Of a stretch of 64,000 nucleotides of DNA, positions 44,363 to 52,183 are shown piece by piece (the first letter of the stretch is position 1; each line of letters begins with the position of its first letter). Under the pieces are notes generated by a model. It searched no databases. It saw only the letters and a list, made by a program, of their open reading frames with translations, and was not told where the DNA came from. The position numbers were made by a program, and so were the translations under genes. The stretch lies in contig NZ_JYLO01000004.1 of NCBI RefSeq assembly GCF_001439845.1, forward strand, positions 62,001 to 126,000, read 5' to 3'. The stretch is from Pseudomonas lactis. Lineage in GTDB: Bacteria; Pseudomonadota; Gammaproteobacteria; Pseudomonadales; Pseudomonadaceae.

Positions 44363-45321
44363 GCCGCCGGTTCGCGGTCGGCCAGCGCTTCGAGCAAGTC
44401 GGCCGAAGGCACGAAGAACAGGCCGCCGGTCACGGCCGTGCTGAAGTCGAGCAAGCGATCGTAGTTGCCGGCCGGGCGGCCGACGAACATGTTTTCCAGC
44501 ATCTGTTCCAGGGGCTGAGGCGAGCGTGCGTAGCCGATGAAATAAGTGCCGAATTCGCCCGCGCCAGGGCGGCCAAAGGGCATGTTGTCGCGCAGGATCT
44601 TCACTTCCTCGCCGCTCTCGTCGGTGATGACGGTCAGCGCGCTGTGGGAGTTGCTCGGCTTGGCGTCTTCGTCCAGTTCGATGTCCGACAATTTGGTGCG
44701 CCCGATCACCTTCTCTTGAGCCTCCACCGTCAAGCCATTCCACGCGGTCATGTTGTGCAGGTATTTCTGCACCAGCACATAGCTGCCGCCTTCGAACTCA
44801 GGGTCTTCATCGCCTACCAGGGTAAAGGCCTCGGCCTTGCGCCCCACCGGGTTCTCGGTGCCGTCGACGAAACCGATGATGCTGCGCATATCGAAGTACC
44901 GAAAGCCCTGGACCTCATCCACCACTTTCACGCTATCACCCAGGGCCGTCATCAGTTGGGTCGCCAGCTCGAAACACAGGTCCATCTGCTCGGCACGGAT
45001 ATGCAGCAGGATGTCGCCGGGGGTCGACACCGCCTTGCGCCCTTGCACACCGAACTCGCGAAACGGATGCAAGGCCGCCGGGCGCGGCGCGCCGAACAGG
45101 CGGTCCCAGGCATCCGAGCCAAACCCGCAAACGCAAGTCAGGTTGCCCGAGGGCACGCGCTTGCCTACCGAGCGCACCAGGCCTGCGATGTCGGCGCACC
45201 AGGCCCGCACGTTTTCAACCGCATCGGGCGCCAGGGTGGCGACCATGAAGATCGCGCTGCTGGTGATCGGATGGCACACCGATTGCGGTTCGAGCGGGGG
45301 GCGGACGGGGCAGGTTTTCAT
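44359..45321 (-). CDS. Dye-decolorizing heme peroxidase (DyP, YfeX/class B-like)
   Basis: The protein has 320 residues. The DyP signature GFVDGTENPVGRKA (about residue 154) includes the distal Asp. The proximal heme His is likely the one in LVQKYLHNMTAWNGL. A conserved NMPFGRPGAGEFGTYFIGYARSP segment follows. There is no Tat signal, so it is cytosolic as for class B enzymes. DyPs use peroxide to oxidise dyes, phenolics or porphyrins. No encapsulin gene is adjacent and no obvious C-terminal encapsulin tag is seen. Confidence 0.92.
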   Translation of the reverse strand: MKTCPVRPPLEPQSVCHPITSSAIFMVATLAPDAVENVRAWCADIAGLVRSVGKRVPSGNLTCVCGFGSDAWDRLFGAPRPAALHPFREFGVQGRKAVSTPGDILLHIRAEQMDLCFELATQLMTALGDSVKVVDEVQGFRYFDMRSIIGFVDGTENPVGRKAEAFTLVGDEDPEFEGGSYVLVQKYLHNMTAWNGLTVEAQEKVIGRTKLSDIELDEDAKPSNSHSALTVITDESGEEVKILRDNMPFGRPGAGEFGTYFIGYARSPQPLEQMLENMFVGRPAGNYDRLLDFSTAVTGGLFFVPSADLLEALADREPAA

Positions 45322-45371
45322 GAAGGCGATCCACTGGCTAAGGTCGGTTTGAACCCCGGCAGGTTAGCAGA

Positions 45372-46190
45372 TCATCCCTGACAACTGGCCCACACCTGGC
45401 GAATCAGCGCTTTGAGCTTCAAAGCCTCGGCCCAGCGATCGGTGAGCTCGCGACCATCCACGCCAGTGATCGCATAAGGTGGCGGGCCCAGTTCGCAGGT
45501 GAAGGACAGGCTCTGGGGTGTCTCGGCGCGGGCCAGCCAGTCTTCGATCCCGTAGCGCCACCAACCGGTAAAGCGCTCCACCCACGGCTGATGCTGGGGA
45601 AAATCCAGGCCTACCTGCACCTGCTCACTGCTGGCGATGCGGCCATGAAAGCCCCAGCTGTGACGCAAGATGGTGCGTATCTGTTCGTCGTCTTCCACAC
45701 TGCCGGGCTCGGGCAATTCGCGGCCAACTACGTAGTGGGACAGGTCAGCGAGCAGTTTCAAATCGGGCATCTGTGCCAGCAAGTCGAGGGTGAACAGCAG
45801 ATCGTTAGTGAGCCGATAGCGATGGGTTTCCAGCAAAATCTGGAAGTCCACCTGTTCGGCCAGGCGTTGCCAGCCGTCGATCAGCCTGGCCGCCTCGGCC
45901 TGGGTACGCGGGCGCACGTCGGCTTGCAAGGTGAGGTGGTGACAGCCGTAACGGCTGATCACCTCCAATGCCCTGGCCAGATCATCCACCGATTGTGGGA
46001 ACAGTTGCCCTTCAATCTGCAAGCCCCTGGCCGTGGCCGCCGCGTGTAGGCGCTGCACCGATGCCGGGGCCCAGTAATGGTCGGTGATGCCGTCAAAACC
46101 GGCGGCAGCGATTCGATCCAGTTGCGCTTCGAGGCTGCCGGGCTCGGTTTGCATGGCCCACATCGATTGGAATACTAAAAACTGGCGCAT
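45372..46190 (-). CDS. Sugar phosphate isomerase/epimerase-like TIM barrel (first moc-like isomerase)
   Basis: The protein has 272 residues of the xylose-isomerase-like TIM barrel superfamily (AP endonuclease 2 family). Visible elements: IAAAGFDGITDHYW, LTLQADVRPRT, metal-type Glu in ILLETHRYRLTND, LKLLADLSHYVVGRE and an HGRIASSEQ segment. Related enzymes (IolE, IolI, MocC) act on inositol derivatives. Its stop-to-start spacing to the ferredoxin reductase gene is one base, so it is the last gene of the oxygenase-Rieske-reductase operon. A role in processing the product of the oxygenase is inferred from that linkage. Confidence 0.75.
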   Translation of the reverse strand: MRQFLVFQSMWAMQTEPGSLEAQLDRIAAAGFDGITDHYWAPASVQRLHAAATARGLQIEGQLFPQSVDDLARALEVISRYGCHHLTLQADVRPRTQAEAARLIDGWQRLAEQVDFQILLETHRYRLTNDLLFTLDLLAQMPDLKLLADLSHYVVGRELPEPGSVEDDEQIRTILRHSWGFHGRIASSEQVQVGLDFPQHQPWVERFTGWWRYGIEDWLARAETPQSLSFTCELGPPPYAITGVDGRELTDRWAEALKLKALIRQVWASCQG

Positions 46191-46191
46191 G

Positions 46192-47391
46192 TCAGCCTCG
46201 CAGTAGTTGCTTCAGGGAGACGTCAGGGTCGGCCAGGCTGGCCGGGTTGAGCGGGATGTGGGCGGTGATCAAGCGCTCGCACAGTTTGATGTCCTTGGCT
46301 GCGCGGTTACCCAAGGCCCAACCGCAGGCGCCCTGCAAACGGTGATGGTCGTCAAGGTAGAACAGCAGCAGACCACCGTCGGGCAAATCCCGGCGAACCG
46401 TCAGTGCCGCCATCACCCCGACGGTGTGCAAACCCCACGCGTATTGATCGGACCAAAAACCCGGGATCGTCTCGTACGCTAACGCCCGCCCCAGCAGGTT
46501 CAACGCCGCGAGACGGCCCTGGGCTTCGGCGTTGCGCCAGGTTTCTTGCCGTTGATAAAGGCCCTCCAGGCGAAACTCGCACACGTCTCCCGCCGCGTAG
46601 ATATCCGCCGCACTGGTGCGCAGGTGCGCGTCGACACGTATGCCCTGCCCGACGTCCAAGCCTGCCGCTGCGGCCAACTCGATGTTGGGCTGCATGCCGA
46701 TGCCGACCACCACCAGGTCGCAGGGCAGCCGTTGCCCGTCGACCAGTTGCACGGCGTCGGCGTGGATGCACTCCAGGGCGACGTCCAAACGCACGTCCAC
46801 ACCTTGTTCACGGTGCAATGCCAGCAGCGCCTCACTGATCGCCGGCGGCAACACCCGCCCTGCCAGCCGTGGCCCGGCTTCCAACACTGTGACCTCGCAG
46901 CCCAGGCCCCGCGCCGTCGCCGCCACCTCCAAGCCAATAAATCCACCGCCAACCACCACCAGCCGAGCGCCAGGACGCAGCCCATCGCGCAGGGCCAAGG
47001 CTTCATCGTGGGTGCGCAGATAAAAGACATTCGCCTGCTCTTGGGGCAAACGCCGCGCCCGGCCTCCGGTGGCCAGCAGCAGGCCGGCATAGCTCAACCA
47101 CTGGCCGTCGGCCAGTTGCAGCCGGTGGTGCTGCGGCTCCAGGCGGCTGACCGGGTTGGCAGCGATATGCTCGATACCGAGCGCCGCAAACTGGTGGCTG
47201 TCGCACAGGCTGCATTGCGCCAGGTCGGTCGAGCCTTGCAGCAAACCCTTGGACAACGGTGGCCGCTCGTAGGGCAGATGCGCTTCATCGCCGATCAGGA
47301 TCAAGCGCCCGCTGTAGCCTTCTTCACGCAAAGTCAGTGCCGCACGGCCACCAGCATGGCCGGCGCCGACGATGATCAGGGGCGCGTTCAT
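46192..47391 (-). CDS. FAD-dependent ferredoxin reductase (MocF-like)
   Basis: The product has 399 residues from the ATG at 47391, which overlaps the Rieske gene stop (ATGA). A longer frame would run further into that gene. FAD site PLIIVGAGHAGGRAALTLREEGY, then HLPYERPPLSKGLL, the NAD site RLVVVGGGFIGLEVAATARGLGCEVTVLE, VVVGIGMQPNIEL and the second FAD segment DIYAAGDVCEF. This is the oxygenase-coupled NADH-ferredoxin reductase (BenC-unrelated, putidaredoxin-reductase-like) family. It would pass electrons from NAD(P)H to the Rieske ferredoxin encoded next to it. Counterpart of MocF. Confidence 0.88.
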   Translation of the reverse strand: MNAPLIIVGAGHAGGRAALTLREEGYSGRLILIGDEAHLPYERPPLSKGLLQGSTDLAQCSLCDSHQFAALGIEHIAANPVSRLEPQHHRLQLADGQWLSYAGLLLATGGRARRLPQEQANVFYLRTHDEALALRDGLRPGARLVVVGGGFIGLEVAATARGLGCEVTVLEAGPRLAGRVLPPAISEALLALHREQGVDVRLDVALECIHADAVQLVDGQRLPCDLVVVGIGMQPNIELAAAAGLDVGQGIRVDAHLRTSAADIYAAGDVCEFRLEGLYQRQETWRNAEAQGRLAALNLLGRALAYETIPGFWSDQYAWGLHTVGVMAALTVRRDLPDGGLLLFYLDDHHRLQGACGWALGNRAAKDIKLCERLITAHIPLNPASLADPDVSLKQLLRG

Positions 47392-47714
47392 CCTTCGGCC
47401 GTGACGGCGAGCTGCACCCGCCCCGCATCCACCCGCACGGGGTAGGTCTTGAGGTTGACGCACACCGGCGCGCCCAGAGCCTTGCCAGTGCGGTAATCAA
47501 AGCGCCCGTTGTGCTTGGGGCACTCGATCACATGGTCCATCACCAGGCCGTCGGCCAGGTGGATTTTCTCGTGGGTGCACAGGCCGGCGGTGGCGAAGAA
47601 TTGGTTATCGGCAGAACGGAATACCGCGTAGGTCTGCGCGCCGTGGTCGAAGCGCAGCACGTCTTCTGCTTCTATTTCGCCCACGGCGCAGACGTCGATC
47701 CATTGATCGTTCAT
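47388..47714 (-). CDS. Rieske-type [2Fe-2S] ferredoxin (MocE-like)
   Basis: The protein has 108 residues. Rieske ligands are Cys-x-His in GLCTHEKIHLADG (about 46-48) and Cys-x2-His in IECPKHNGRFDYRTGKA (about 65-68). The sequence matches the small ferredoxin family that includes MocE of rhizopine catabolism. Start and stop overlap the neighbouring genes by four bases on each side (oxygenase upstream, reductase downstream), so the three are translationally coupled and probably form one electron chain: reductase, ferredoxin, membrane oxygenase. Confidence 0.92.
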   Translation of the reverse strand: MNDQWIDVCAVGEIEAEDVLRFDHGAQTYAVFRSADNQFFATAGLCTHEKIHLADGLVMDHVIECPKHNGRFDYRTGKALGAPVCVNLKTYPVRVDAGRVQLAVTAEG

Positions 47715-48805
47715 GCATTTATCTCCAATGACTGGCTTTCACCCTGTGGCGAGCGAGCTTGCTCGCCACGGGTGGGGCGTTGGACGAAGTAGCTGGGGTC
47801 GCTGCGCTGGCGCCAGATCGTCGGAATGATTTCCTGGTAGGCCTGCCACAGGTTGGCATACGGCGGCGGGCAGTCGCTGCGGATCTCTTCGTGCAGTTGG
47901 CTGAGCGCGTGGTACGGCACCATCGGGTACATGTGGTGTTCGAGGTGGTAGTTCATGTTCATGTAGATAAAGCGCAGCACGCGGTTCATGTAGATGGTGC
48001 GGCAATTGCTGCGGTGGTCGAGCACATCTTCGGCCAGGCCCACGTGCTGGCTGAGGCCAAACAGGTAGCCGAGCCACGCGCCATAGAGGCTGGGCAGGCC
48101 CACCAGCATCAGCGGCAACCAGCTGTGCAGGTACAGCGCAGTGCCAATGATCACCGCGTAGAGGCCGACCCAGATACGTGCATCTCGGTACACCTTGGGC
48201 CACTCGGATTCGGGGATGAAGTCGCGCTCCTGGGCACTCATCCGCCCGAGCGCATGGCGGGCCACGCCGCTGAAGGTCTTCCAGGCCAGGGGCAGGTTGA
48301 ACAGGCTGAGGGCCATCATCCATAAGCTGGGCGGGCGCGGTTCGACGATCTCGGGGTCACGGCCGACGACGATGGTGTCGGTGTGATGACGGGCATGGCT
48401 CCAGCGCCACACGTGGGGTTCGAAGAGGCACATGAAGCTCGCCACCTGATACAGCGCATCGTTCATCCAGCGGGTCTTGAACGCCGTGCCGTGGCCGGTT
48501 TCGTGCCAGCGCGGGTTGGAGGCCGTGCCGTAGAGCACACCATAAGCGATAAAGAATGGCACGCAGGCCCAACTGCCCCAGAACCAGTAGCCGCCGACAC
48601 CGGTGGCCAACAACGTCGAGCACCACAGGGCGGTGTCGAGCACAGCCGGAGCGTCGCGGCGTTGCATCAGGGCTTTCATGCGATTGCGCGGGATGGGCGA
48701 CTGGTACCAACGGGCCGAGACCAGGCCCTTGTCGGCGGCGCGGGCCGCTTCGGGGCCGGTGAGGCTGTAGTCGCGCCGAGCGCGGTGAGCGGTGTGTCCA
48801 GGCAT
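47711..48805 (-). CDS. Membrane di-iron oxygenase/fatty acid desaturase-family protein (MocD-like)
   Basis: The product has 364 residues from the ATG at 48805; GGAG lies about ten bases upstream, and an in-frame TTG six codons upstream is less likely. The three histidine boxes of membrane di-iron enzymes are HETGHG, HARHHTD and NYHLEHHMYP, between four hydrophobic stretches. With an adjacent Rieske ferredoxin and reductase it should act as a hydroxylase or O-demethylase rather than a lipid desaturase. MocD of rhizopine catabolism has this architecture and gene order (mocDEF). A REP palindrome is translated into its last residues. A divergent LacI gene and operator boxes lie upstream. Confidence 0.85.
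   Translation of the reverse strand: MPGHTAHRARRDYSLTGPEAARAADKGLVSARWYQSPIPRNRMKALMQRRDAPAVLDTALWCSTLLATGVGGYWFWGSWACVPFFIAYGVLYGTASNPRWHETGHGTAFKTRWMNDALYQVASFMCLFEPHVWRWSHARHHTDTIVVGRDPEIVEPRPPSLWMMALSLFNLPLAWKTFSGVARHALGRMSAQERDFIPESEWPKVYRDARIWVGLYAVIIGTALYLHSWLPLMLVGLPSLYGAWLGYLFGLSQHVGLAEDVLDHRSNCRTIYMNRVLRFIYMNMNYHLEHHMYPMVPYHALSQLHEEIRSDCPPPYANLWQAYQEIIPTIWRQRSDPSYFVQRPTRGEQARSPQGESQSLEINA
47746..47769. repeat. REP palindrome inside the 3' end of the oxygenase gene
   Basis: GTGGCGAG-CGAGCTTG-CTCGCCAC lies within the last 20 codons of the MocD-like gene and encodes part of the tail RPTRGEQARSPQGES. Confidence 0.85.
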
Positions 48806-48852
48806 TGTTATTGTTCTCCGCAAGCGTGGGTTTCAGGGGCGTTGCGAAACCA

Positions 48853-48881
48853 ACCATAGAGCGCGGCTAAATCACCCTCAA
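48853..48881 (-). promoter_or_regulatory. Candidate sigma-70 promoter of the mocDEF-like operon
   Basis: On the minus strand TTGAGG and TATGGT are separated by exactly 17 bases, about 50 bases ahead of the oxygenase start. Fit to consensus is moderate. Confidence 0.35.
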
Positions 48882-48898
48882 GGCCTTGAATCCATTCC

Positions 48899-48948
48899 CT
48901 ATCAAGCTATCATCCAGGCCCAGCGGGGCTTGATAGTTTTCTATCAAG
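48899..48948. promoter_or_regulatory. CTATCAAG operator boxes for the LacI-family regulator
   Basis: A perfect dyad CTTGATAG-TTTT-CTATCAAG lies at 48929-48948, and one more CTATCAAG box at 48899-48906. They sit between the divergent oxygenase operon and the LacI gene, next to the candidate leftward promoter. Such a dyad in this position is typical of a LacI-family operator. Confidence 0.75.
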
Positions 48949-48966
48949 ACGCTCAAGGGGCCTGCC

Positions 48967-50016
48967 ATGCACAACAACAAACGCCCAACCATCGCCACCG
49001 TCGCCGCCCATGCGGGGCTCAGCGTAGCCACCGTCGACCGCGTGTTGAACGCCCGCGCGCCGGTCAACCCCGGCACGGCCGAACAGGTGTTCCAGGCTGC
49101 CGAAGCGGTGGGCTATTTCGCCGCACGGCTGATCGGCCAGCGCATTCGCGAACGGCGGCCCACCTACCGTTTTGGCGTGCTGTTGCTGGGGACCGCCCAA
49201 GCCTTCTATGCGCAGTTGGCCCACGCCATCAGCGAGGCAGCGCAGCATCACGCCACCGCCAACCTTAGCTGCCGGTTCGACTACATCAACGACCGCACGC
49301 CCGGCGCCATCGTCGCGCAAATCGAACAACTGGCCGTGCAGTGCGACGCCCTCGCGGTGGTCAGCTTCGCCCACCCATTGATCAACGCCTGCCTGGCGCA
49401 GATCCGCACAGCGGGCGTGCCGGTGGTTGCCCTGCTCTCGGACATCCATGAACACGCCGCCGAACCCTATGTGGGCCAGGACAACCACGTGGTCGGGCGC
49501 ACCATGGGCTGGCTGCTGGCGCGCACCTGCGGCGCACGCAAAGGCAGCGTGGGCATCCTGTTGGGCGGCCATCGTTTTCTCGGCCATCAGGCACGGGTCG
49601 AGGGCTTGCACAGCTACCTGGCCGAACACGCGCCGGGGCTCAAGCCGTTGGAGCCGCTGATCAACCTGGACAACTGCGACATCACCGAAGAAGCCACCCT
49701 CGACCTGCTCAGCCGTCATACCGACCTGCGTGGGTTATGCGTGGTCGGCGGGGGTGGCGACGGTGTGATCAACGCCTTGGCGCAACTGCCCAAGCGCCCG
49801 GCGCTGTGCTGCATCCTGCAAGAGTCCACGCCGTTGTCGCGTCAGGCATTGAGCAACGGCTTGATTGATGTGGTGATGGACTCGCAGCCACGGCAGACGG
49901 CCGTGGCGCTGGTGGAGTTGCTGGTGCGCTTGCAGAGTGATGAGGGGTTTGACCCCTTGAGGCACCGCGTGCATATACCGCCGCAGATAGTGACCTCGGA
50001 AAACCTGTGCAACTGA
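48967..50016 (+). CDS. LacI-family transcriptional regulator of the moc-like cluster
   Basis: The protein has 349 residues; AAGGGG lies six bases before the ATG. Residues 1-60 form the LacI helix-turn-helix and hinge (PTIATVAAHAGLSVATVDRVLNARAPVNPGTAEQV). Residues 68-340 form a periplasmic-binding-protein-type sensor (FGVLLLGTAQAFYAQLAHAISEAA, GQDNHVVGRTMGWLLA, RKGSVGILLGG), implying a sugar-like effector. It is divergent from the oxygenase operon, with a perfect dyad in the gap. It is probably repressor of that operon and of itself. It ends 18 bases before the convergent sigma-54 activator gene. Confidence 0.9.
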   Translation: MHNNKRPTIATVAAHAGLSVATVDRVLNARAPVNPGTAEQVFQAAEAVGYFAARLIGQRIRERRPTYRFGVLLLGTAQAFYAQLAHAISEAAQHHATANLSCRFDYINDRTPGAIVAQIEQLAVQCDALAVVSFAHPLINACLAQIRTAGVPVVALLSDIHEHAAEPYVGQDNHVVGRTMGWLLARTCGARKGSVGILLGGHRFLGHQARVEGLHSYLAEHAPGLKPLEPLINLDNCDITEEATLDLLSRHTDLRGLCVVGGGGDGVINALAQLPKRPALCCILQESTPLSRQALSNGLIDVVMDSQPRQTAVALVELLVRLQSDEGFDPLRHRVHIPPQIVTSENLCN

Positions 50017-50034
50017 TCGGGTTGGCTTGAGGTT

Positions 50035-51996
50035 TCAGCGCTCACGGAAATCGGCGGCGCTCAAGCCAAACCGACTCATTTTGTTGTACAGCCCGCCCCG
50101 CGACACATCCAGTTGCTGTGCGGCCAGGCGAATGTTGCCGCGGGTGCTGGTGAGCGCGGCAACGATGGCGTGCATTTCATGGCTGCTCAAATCCTGCGCG
50201 GGCTGGGGCTGGTAGGCGCGCAACGTGGTGCGTTGCGGGGTTTCCAACGGCAAATCAGCCGATTGGATCAGCTCGCCCATCGCCAGGTTGGTCGCCCGCT
50301 CAATGACGTTCTCCAGTTCCCGCACGTTGCCCGGCCAACCATGGGCTGACAGCAACGCCAACGCATCCGGGGTGAAACCTTGCACGGCTTTACGGAGCGA
50401 GCGGGCACAGCGCTGCAGGAAGTGGCGCGCCAGCAGTGGGATATCGTCACGGCGCATACGCAGTGGCGGCACGCTCAGGTTCAGCACGTTGAGTCGGTAG
50501 TAAAGGTCTTCACGAAACGCGCCCTCGGCCACCGCCTGGCTCAGGTTGCGATGGGTAGCCGCGATGATGCGCACGTCGACTTGCCGCGATTGCTTGGCCC
50601 CGACGCGGGTGATTTCACCCTCCTGCAAAACCCGTAGCAGGCTGACCTGGGCGTCGAAGGACATGTCGCCGATTTCATCCAGGAAGATGGTGCCGCCATC
50701 CGCCAGTTCGAACTTGCCTGCAGCCCCACCCCGCGCCGAGCCGGTGAATGCGCCTTCGACGTGGCCGAACAGTTCACTTTGCACCAGGTCCCGTGGGATC
50801 GCGCCGCAGTTGACCGCCACAAACGGACCGTTACAACGCTCGCTGCCGTTATGAATGGCTTGGGCAAACAGTTCCTTGCCGGTGCCGCTTTCGCCGAGGA
50901 TCAAGGTGGTGGACTCGCTGCGACTGGCAATGCGCCCCAGGTGCAGAGCGTCTTGTATCGCCCGCGAGGTGCCCAGGATGGTCTCGAAGGTATAGCGGGC
51001 CTGGGTGCCGATAATGCGCCGGGTAATCTCGCGGATACGGCGGTTTTCGCGCACCGACACAATCACCCCACCCTGCTCCAGTGGACATAGCGAAACGAGG
51101 CAGGCGAGTTGGCTGCCGTCGTGCAGGTGGAAGGTGCAATCGAGGTCACGCGCAGGCTCACCCAGCGCGTCGCTCAGTTCACTGCGGCCCAGGCGCTGGA
51201 AAGGACTGCCGATCAACTCGCGCCCCACCCCGAACAGGTGCCGCGCATAACGGTTGAGCGCCTTGACGCAGCCACGCTCATCGAGCACCACCAAACCTTC
51301 GTTGAGCACTTCGAGCACGGCCTGTTGTTCTTCCAGCAACAGCTGCAGCGCCATCTGCCGCGACACCGCTTCGGCCGCCGCTTGAACGGTGCCCAGGGTA
51401 TGGAAGTGAAACCAGCCGGGCTCGGCGGTCAGGGTGAGCATGGCCAGGGTCTGGCCTTGGGCATCCTTGATCGGCGCGGCGGCGCAGTGCATGTGGCGCT
51501 GGCGCAGGCCGCTGGCGAAATTTTCTTCCGCCAGCACATACACCAGGCGATCTTCGGCCAGGGCCAGGCCGGTGCAGTTGGTGCCTTGCACCGATTCGAG
51601 CAAGCGACTGCCCACCGGGGTGATGTCCAGCCCGCAGAAGTACAAGGTCGTCCCATCGGCGTCCGTGAGGTTGATATGCCCGCGCGGGTTGTAAGCCAGC
51701 AATCCATGCATGACCTGCGCGGCGGCGGCGATCAGGGCGCGATGGTGGGCCAGGGTCGCCGCGAGCGCATGAGGCGCAACAAAGCGGTAGTCGTTGTTAC
51801 CGGGCTCGATACCCGCCTCGACACTGCGTCGCCAGGAATCCCAGATGACCTGGCGTACCCCGTCGGGACGCACGACTTGGCCAGCCAGGCACTCTCGCCA
51901 CGCCTGTTCCAACGCGGCGATGGGCCCGTCGTTCAGCGCGGCAGGCCCCAGGTTCGTGAGGTATTCGAGGTCTTGCACACTGAACGCCTGGGTCAT
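50035..51996 (-). CDS. Sigma-54-dependent transcriptional activator, AcoR/Fis-type with GAF and PAS domains
   Basis: The product has 653 residues from the ATG at 51996; another ATG at 52026 lacks a ribosome site and overlaps the candidate activator sites. N-terminal AcoR-like region (WDSWRRSVEAGIEP), GAF-type domain (about 70-220, HINLTDADGTTLYFCG), PAS (about 230-320) and AAA+ domain with Walker A GESGTGKE, the sigma-54 contact loop reading GAFTGS instead of GAFTGA, and Walker B GGTIFLDEIGDM. Fis-type helix-turn-helix at the C terminus (GNIRLAAQQLDVSRGGLYNKM). There is no receiver domain, so it should respond to a ligand. It is divergent from the mocACB-like operon, which has a sigma-54 promoter. 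Confidence 0.9.
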   Translation of the reverse strand: MTQAFSVQDLEYLTNLGPAALNDGPIAALEQAWRECLAGQVVRPDGVRQVIWDSWRRSVEAGIEPGNNDYRFVAPHALAATLAHHRALIAAAAQVMHGLLAYNPRGHINLTDADGTTLYFCGLDITPVGSRLLESVQGTNCTGLALAEDRLVYVLAEENFASGLRQRHMHCAAAPIKDAQGQTLAMLTLTAEPGWFHFHTLGTVQAAAEAVSRQMALQLLLEEQQAVLEVLNEGLVVLDERGCVKALNRYARHLFGVGRELIGSPFQRLGRSELSDALGEPARDLDCTFHLHDGSQLACLVSLCPLEQGGVIVSVRENRRIREITRRIIGTQARYTFETILGTSRAIQDALHLGRIASRSESTTLILGESGTGKELFAQAIHNGSERCNGPFVAVNCGAIPRDLVQSELFGHVEGAFTGSARGGAAGKFELADGGTIFLDEIGDMSFDAQVSLLRVLQEGEITRVGAKQSRQVDVRIIAATHRNLSQAVAEGAFREDLYYRLNVLNLSVPPLRMRRDDIPLLARHFLQRCARSLRKAVQGFTPDALALLSAHGWPGNVRELENVIERATNLAMGELIQSADLPLETPQRTTLRAYQPQPAQDLSSHEMHAIVAALTSTRGNIRLAAQQLDVSRGGLYNKMSRFGLSAADFRER

Positions 51997-52021
51997 TGCG
52001 GTTATCCATGTCCATATTTTC

Positions 52022-52043
52022 GACATGTCAGTATAGACATGTC
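52022..52043. promoter_or_regulatory. Paired GACATGTC palindromes, candidate upstream activator sites
   Basis: Two copies of the self-complementary GACATGTC are separated by AGTATA. They lie about 90-110 bases upstream of the expected start of the sigma-54 promoter, the usual place for activator binding, and in the leader of the activator gene. Confidence 0.6.
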
Positions 52044-52107
52044 ATAAAAATGAACACTTTTTGTTTGATTAAAATAATACGCCTTTATAAATCAACCACT
52101 TATAAAT

Positions 52108-52122
52108 TGGCACACGCCTTGC
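52108..52122 (+). promoter_or_regulatory. Sigma-54 (-24/-12) promoter of the mocACB-like operon
   Basis: TGGCAC-ACGCC-TTGC matches the sigma-54 consensus (TGGCAC, five bases, TTGC) exactly and is followed by T. It lies 61 bases before the dehydrogenase start and downstream of the divergent sigma-54 activator gene. Confidence 0.88.
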
Positions 52123-52138
52123 TCCTGCCCCTGTGTCA

Positions 52139-52155
52139 CCCAGGACTGTCCTGGG
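52139..52155. promoter_or_regulatory. Leader palindrome of the mocACB-like operon
   Basis: CCCAGGAC-T-GTCCTGGG is an exact dyad between the sigma-54 promoter and the first gene. It could be a second operator or an mRNA hairpin; the sequence does not decide. Confidence 0.45.
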
Positions 52156-52183
52156 GGCCCACAACAACAAAAGGGGTCGTTTC

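Noticed and set aside
44359..45321. DyP peroxidase as cargo of an encapsulin nanocompartment
   Set aside because: No encapsulin gene is adjacent and no typical C-terminal targeting peptide is visible.
47711..48805. Simple assignment of the oxygenase as a lipid desaturase
   Set aside because: The overlapping Rieske ferredoxin and reductase genes, plus cyclitol-type neighbours and regulators, argue for a soluble-substrate hydroxylase or demethylase. The lipid role is not excluded by motifs alone.
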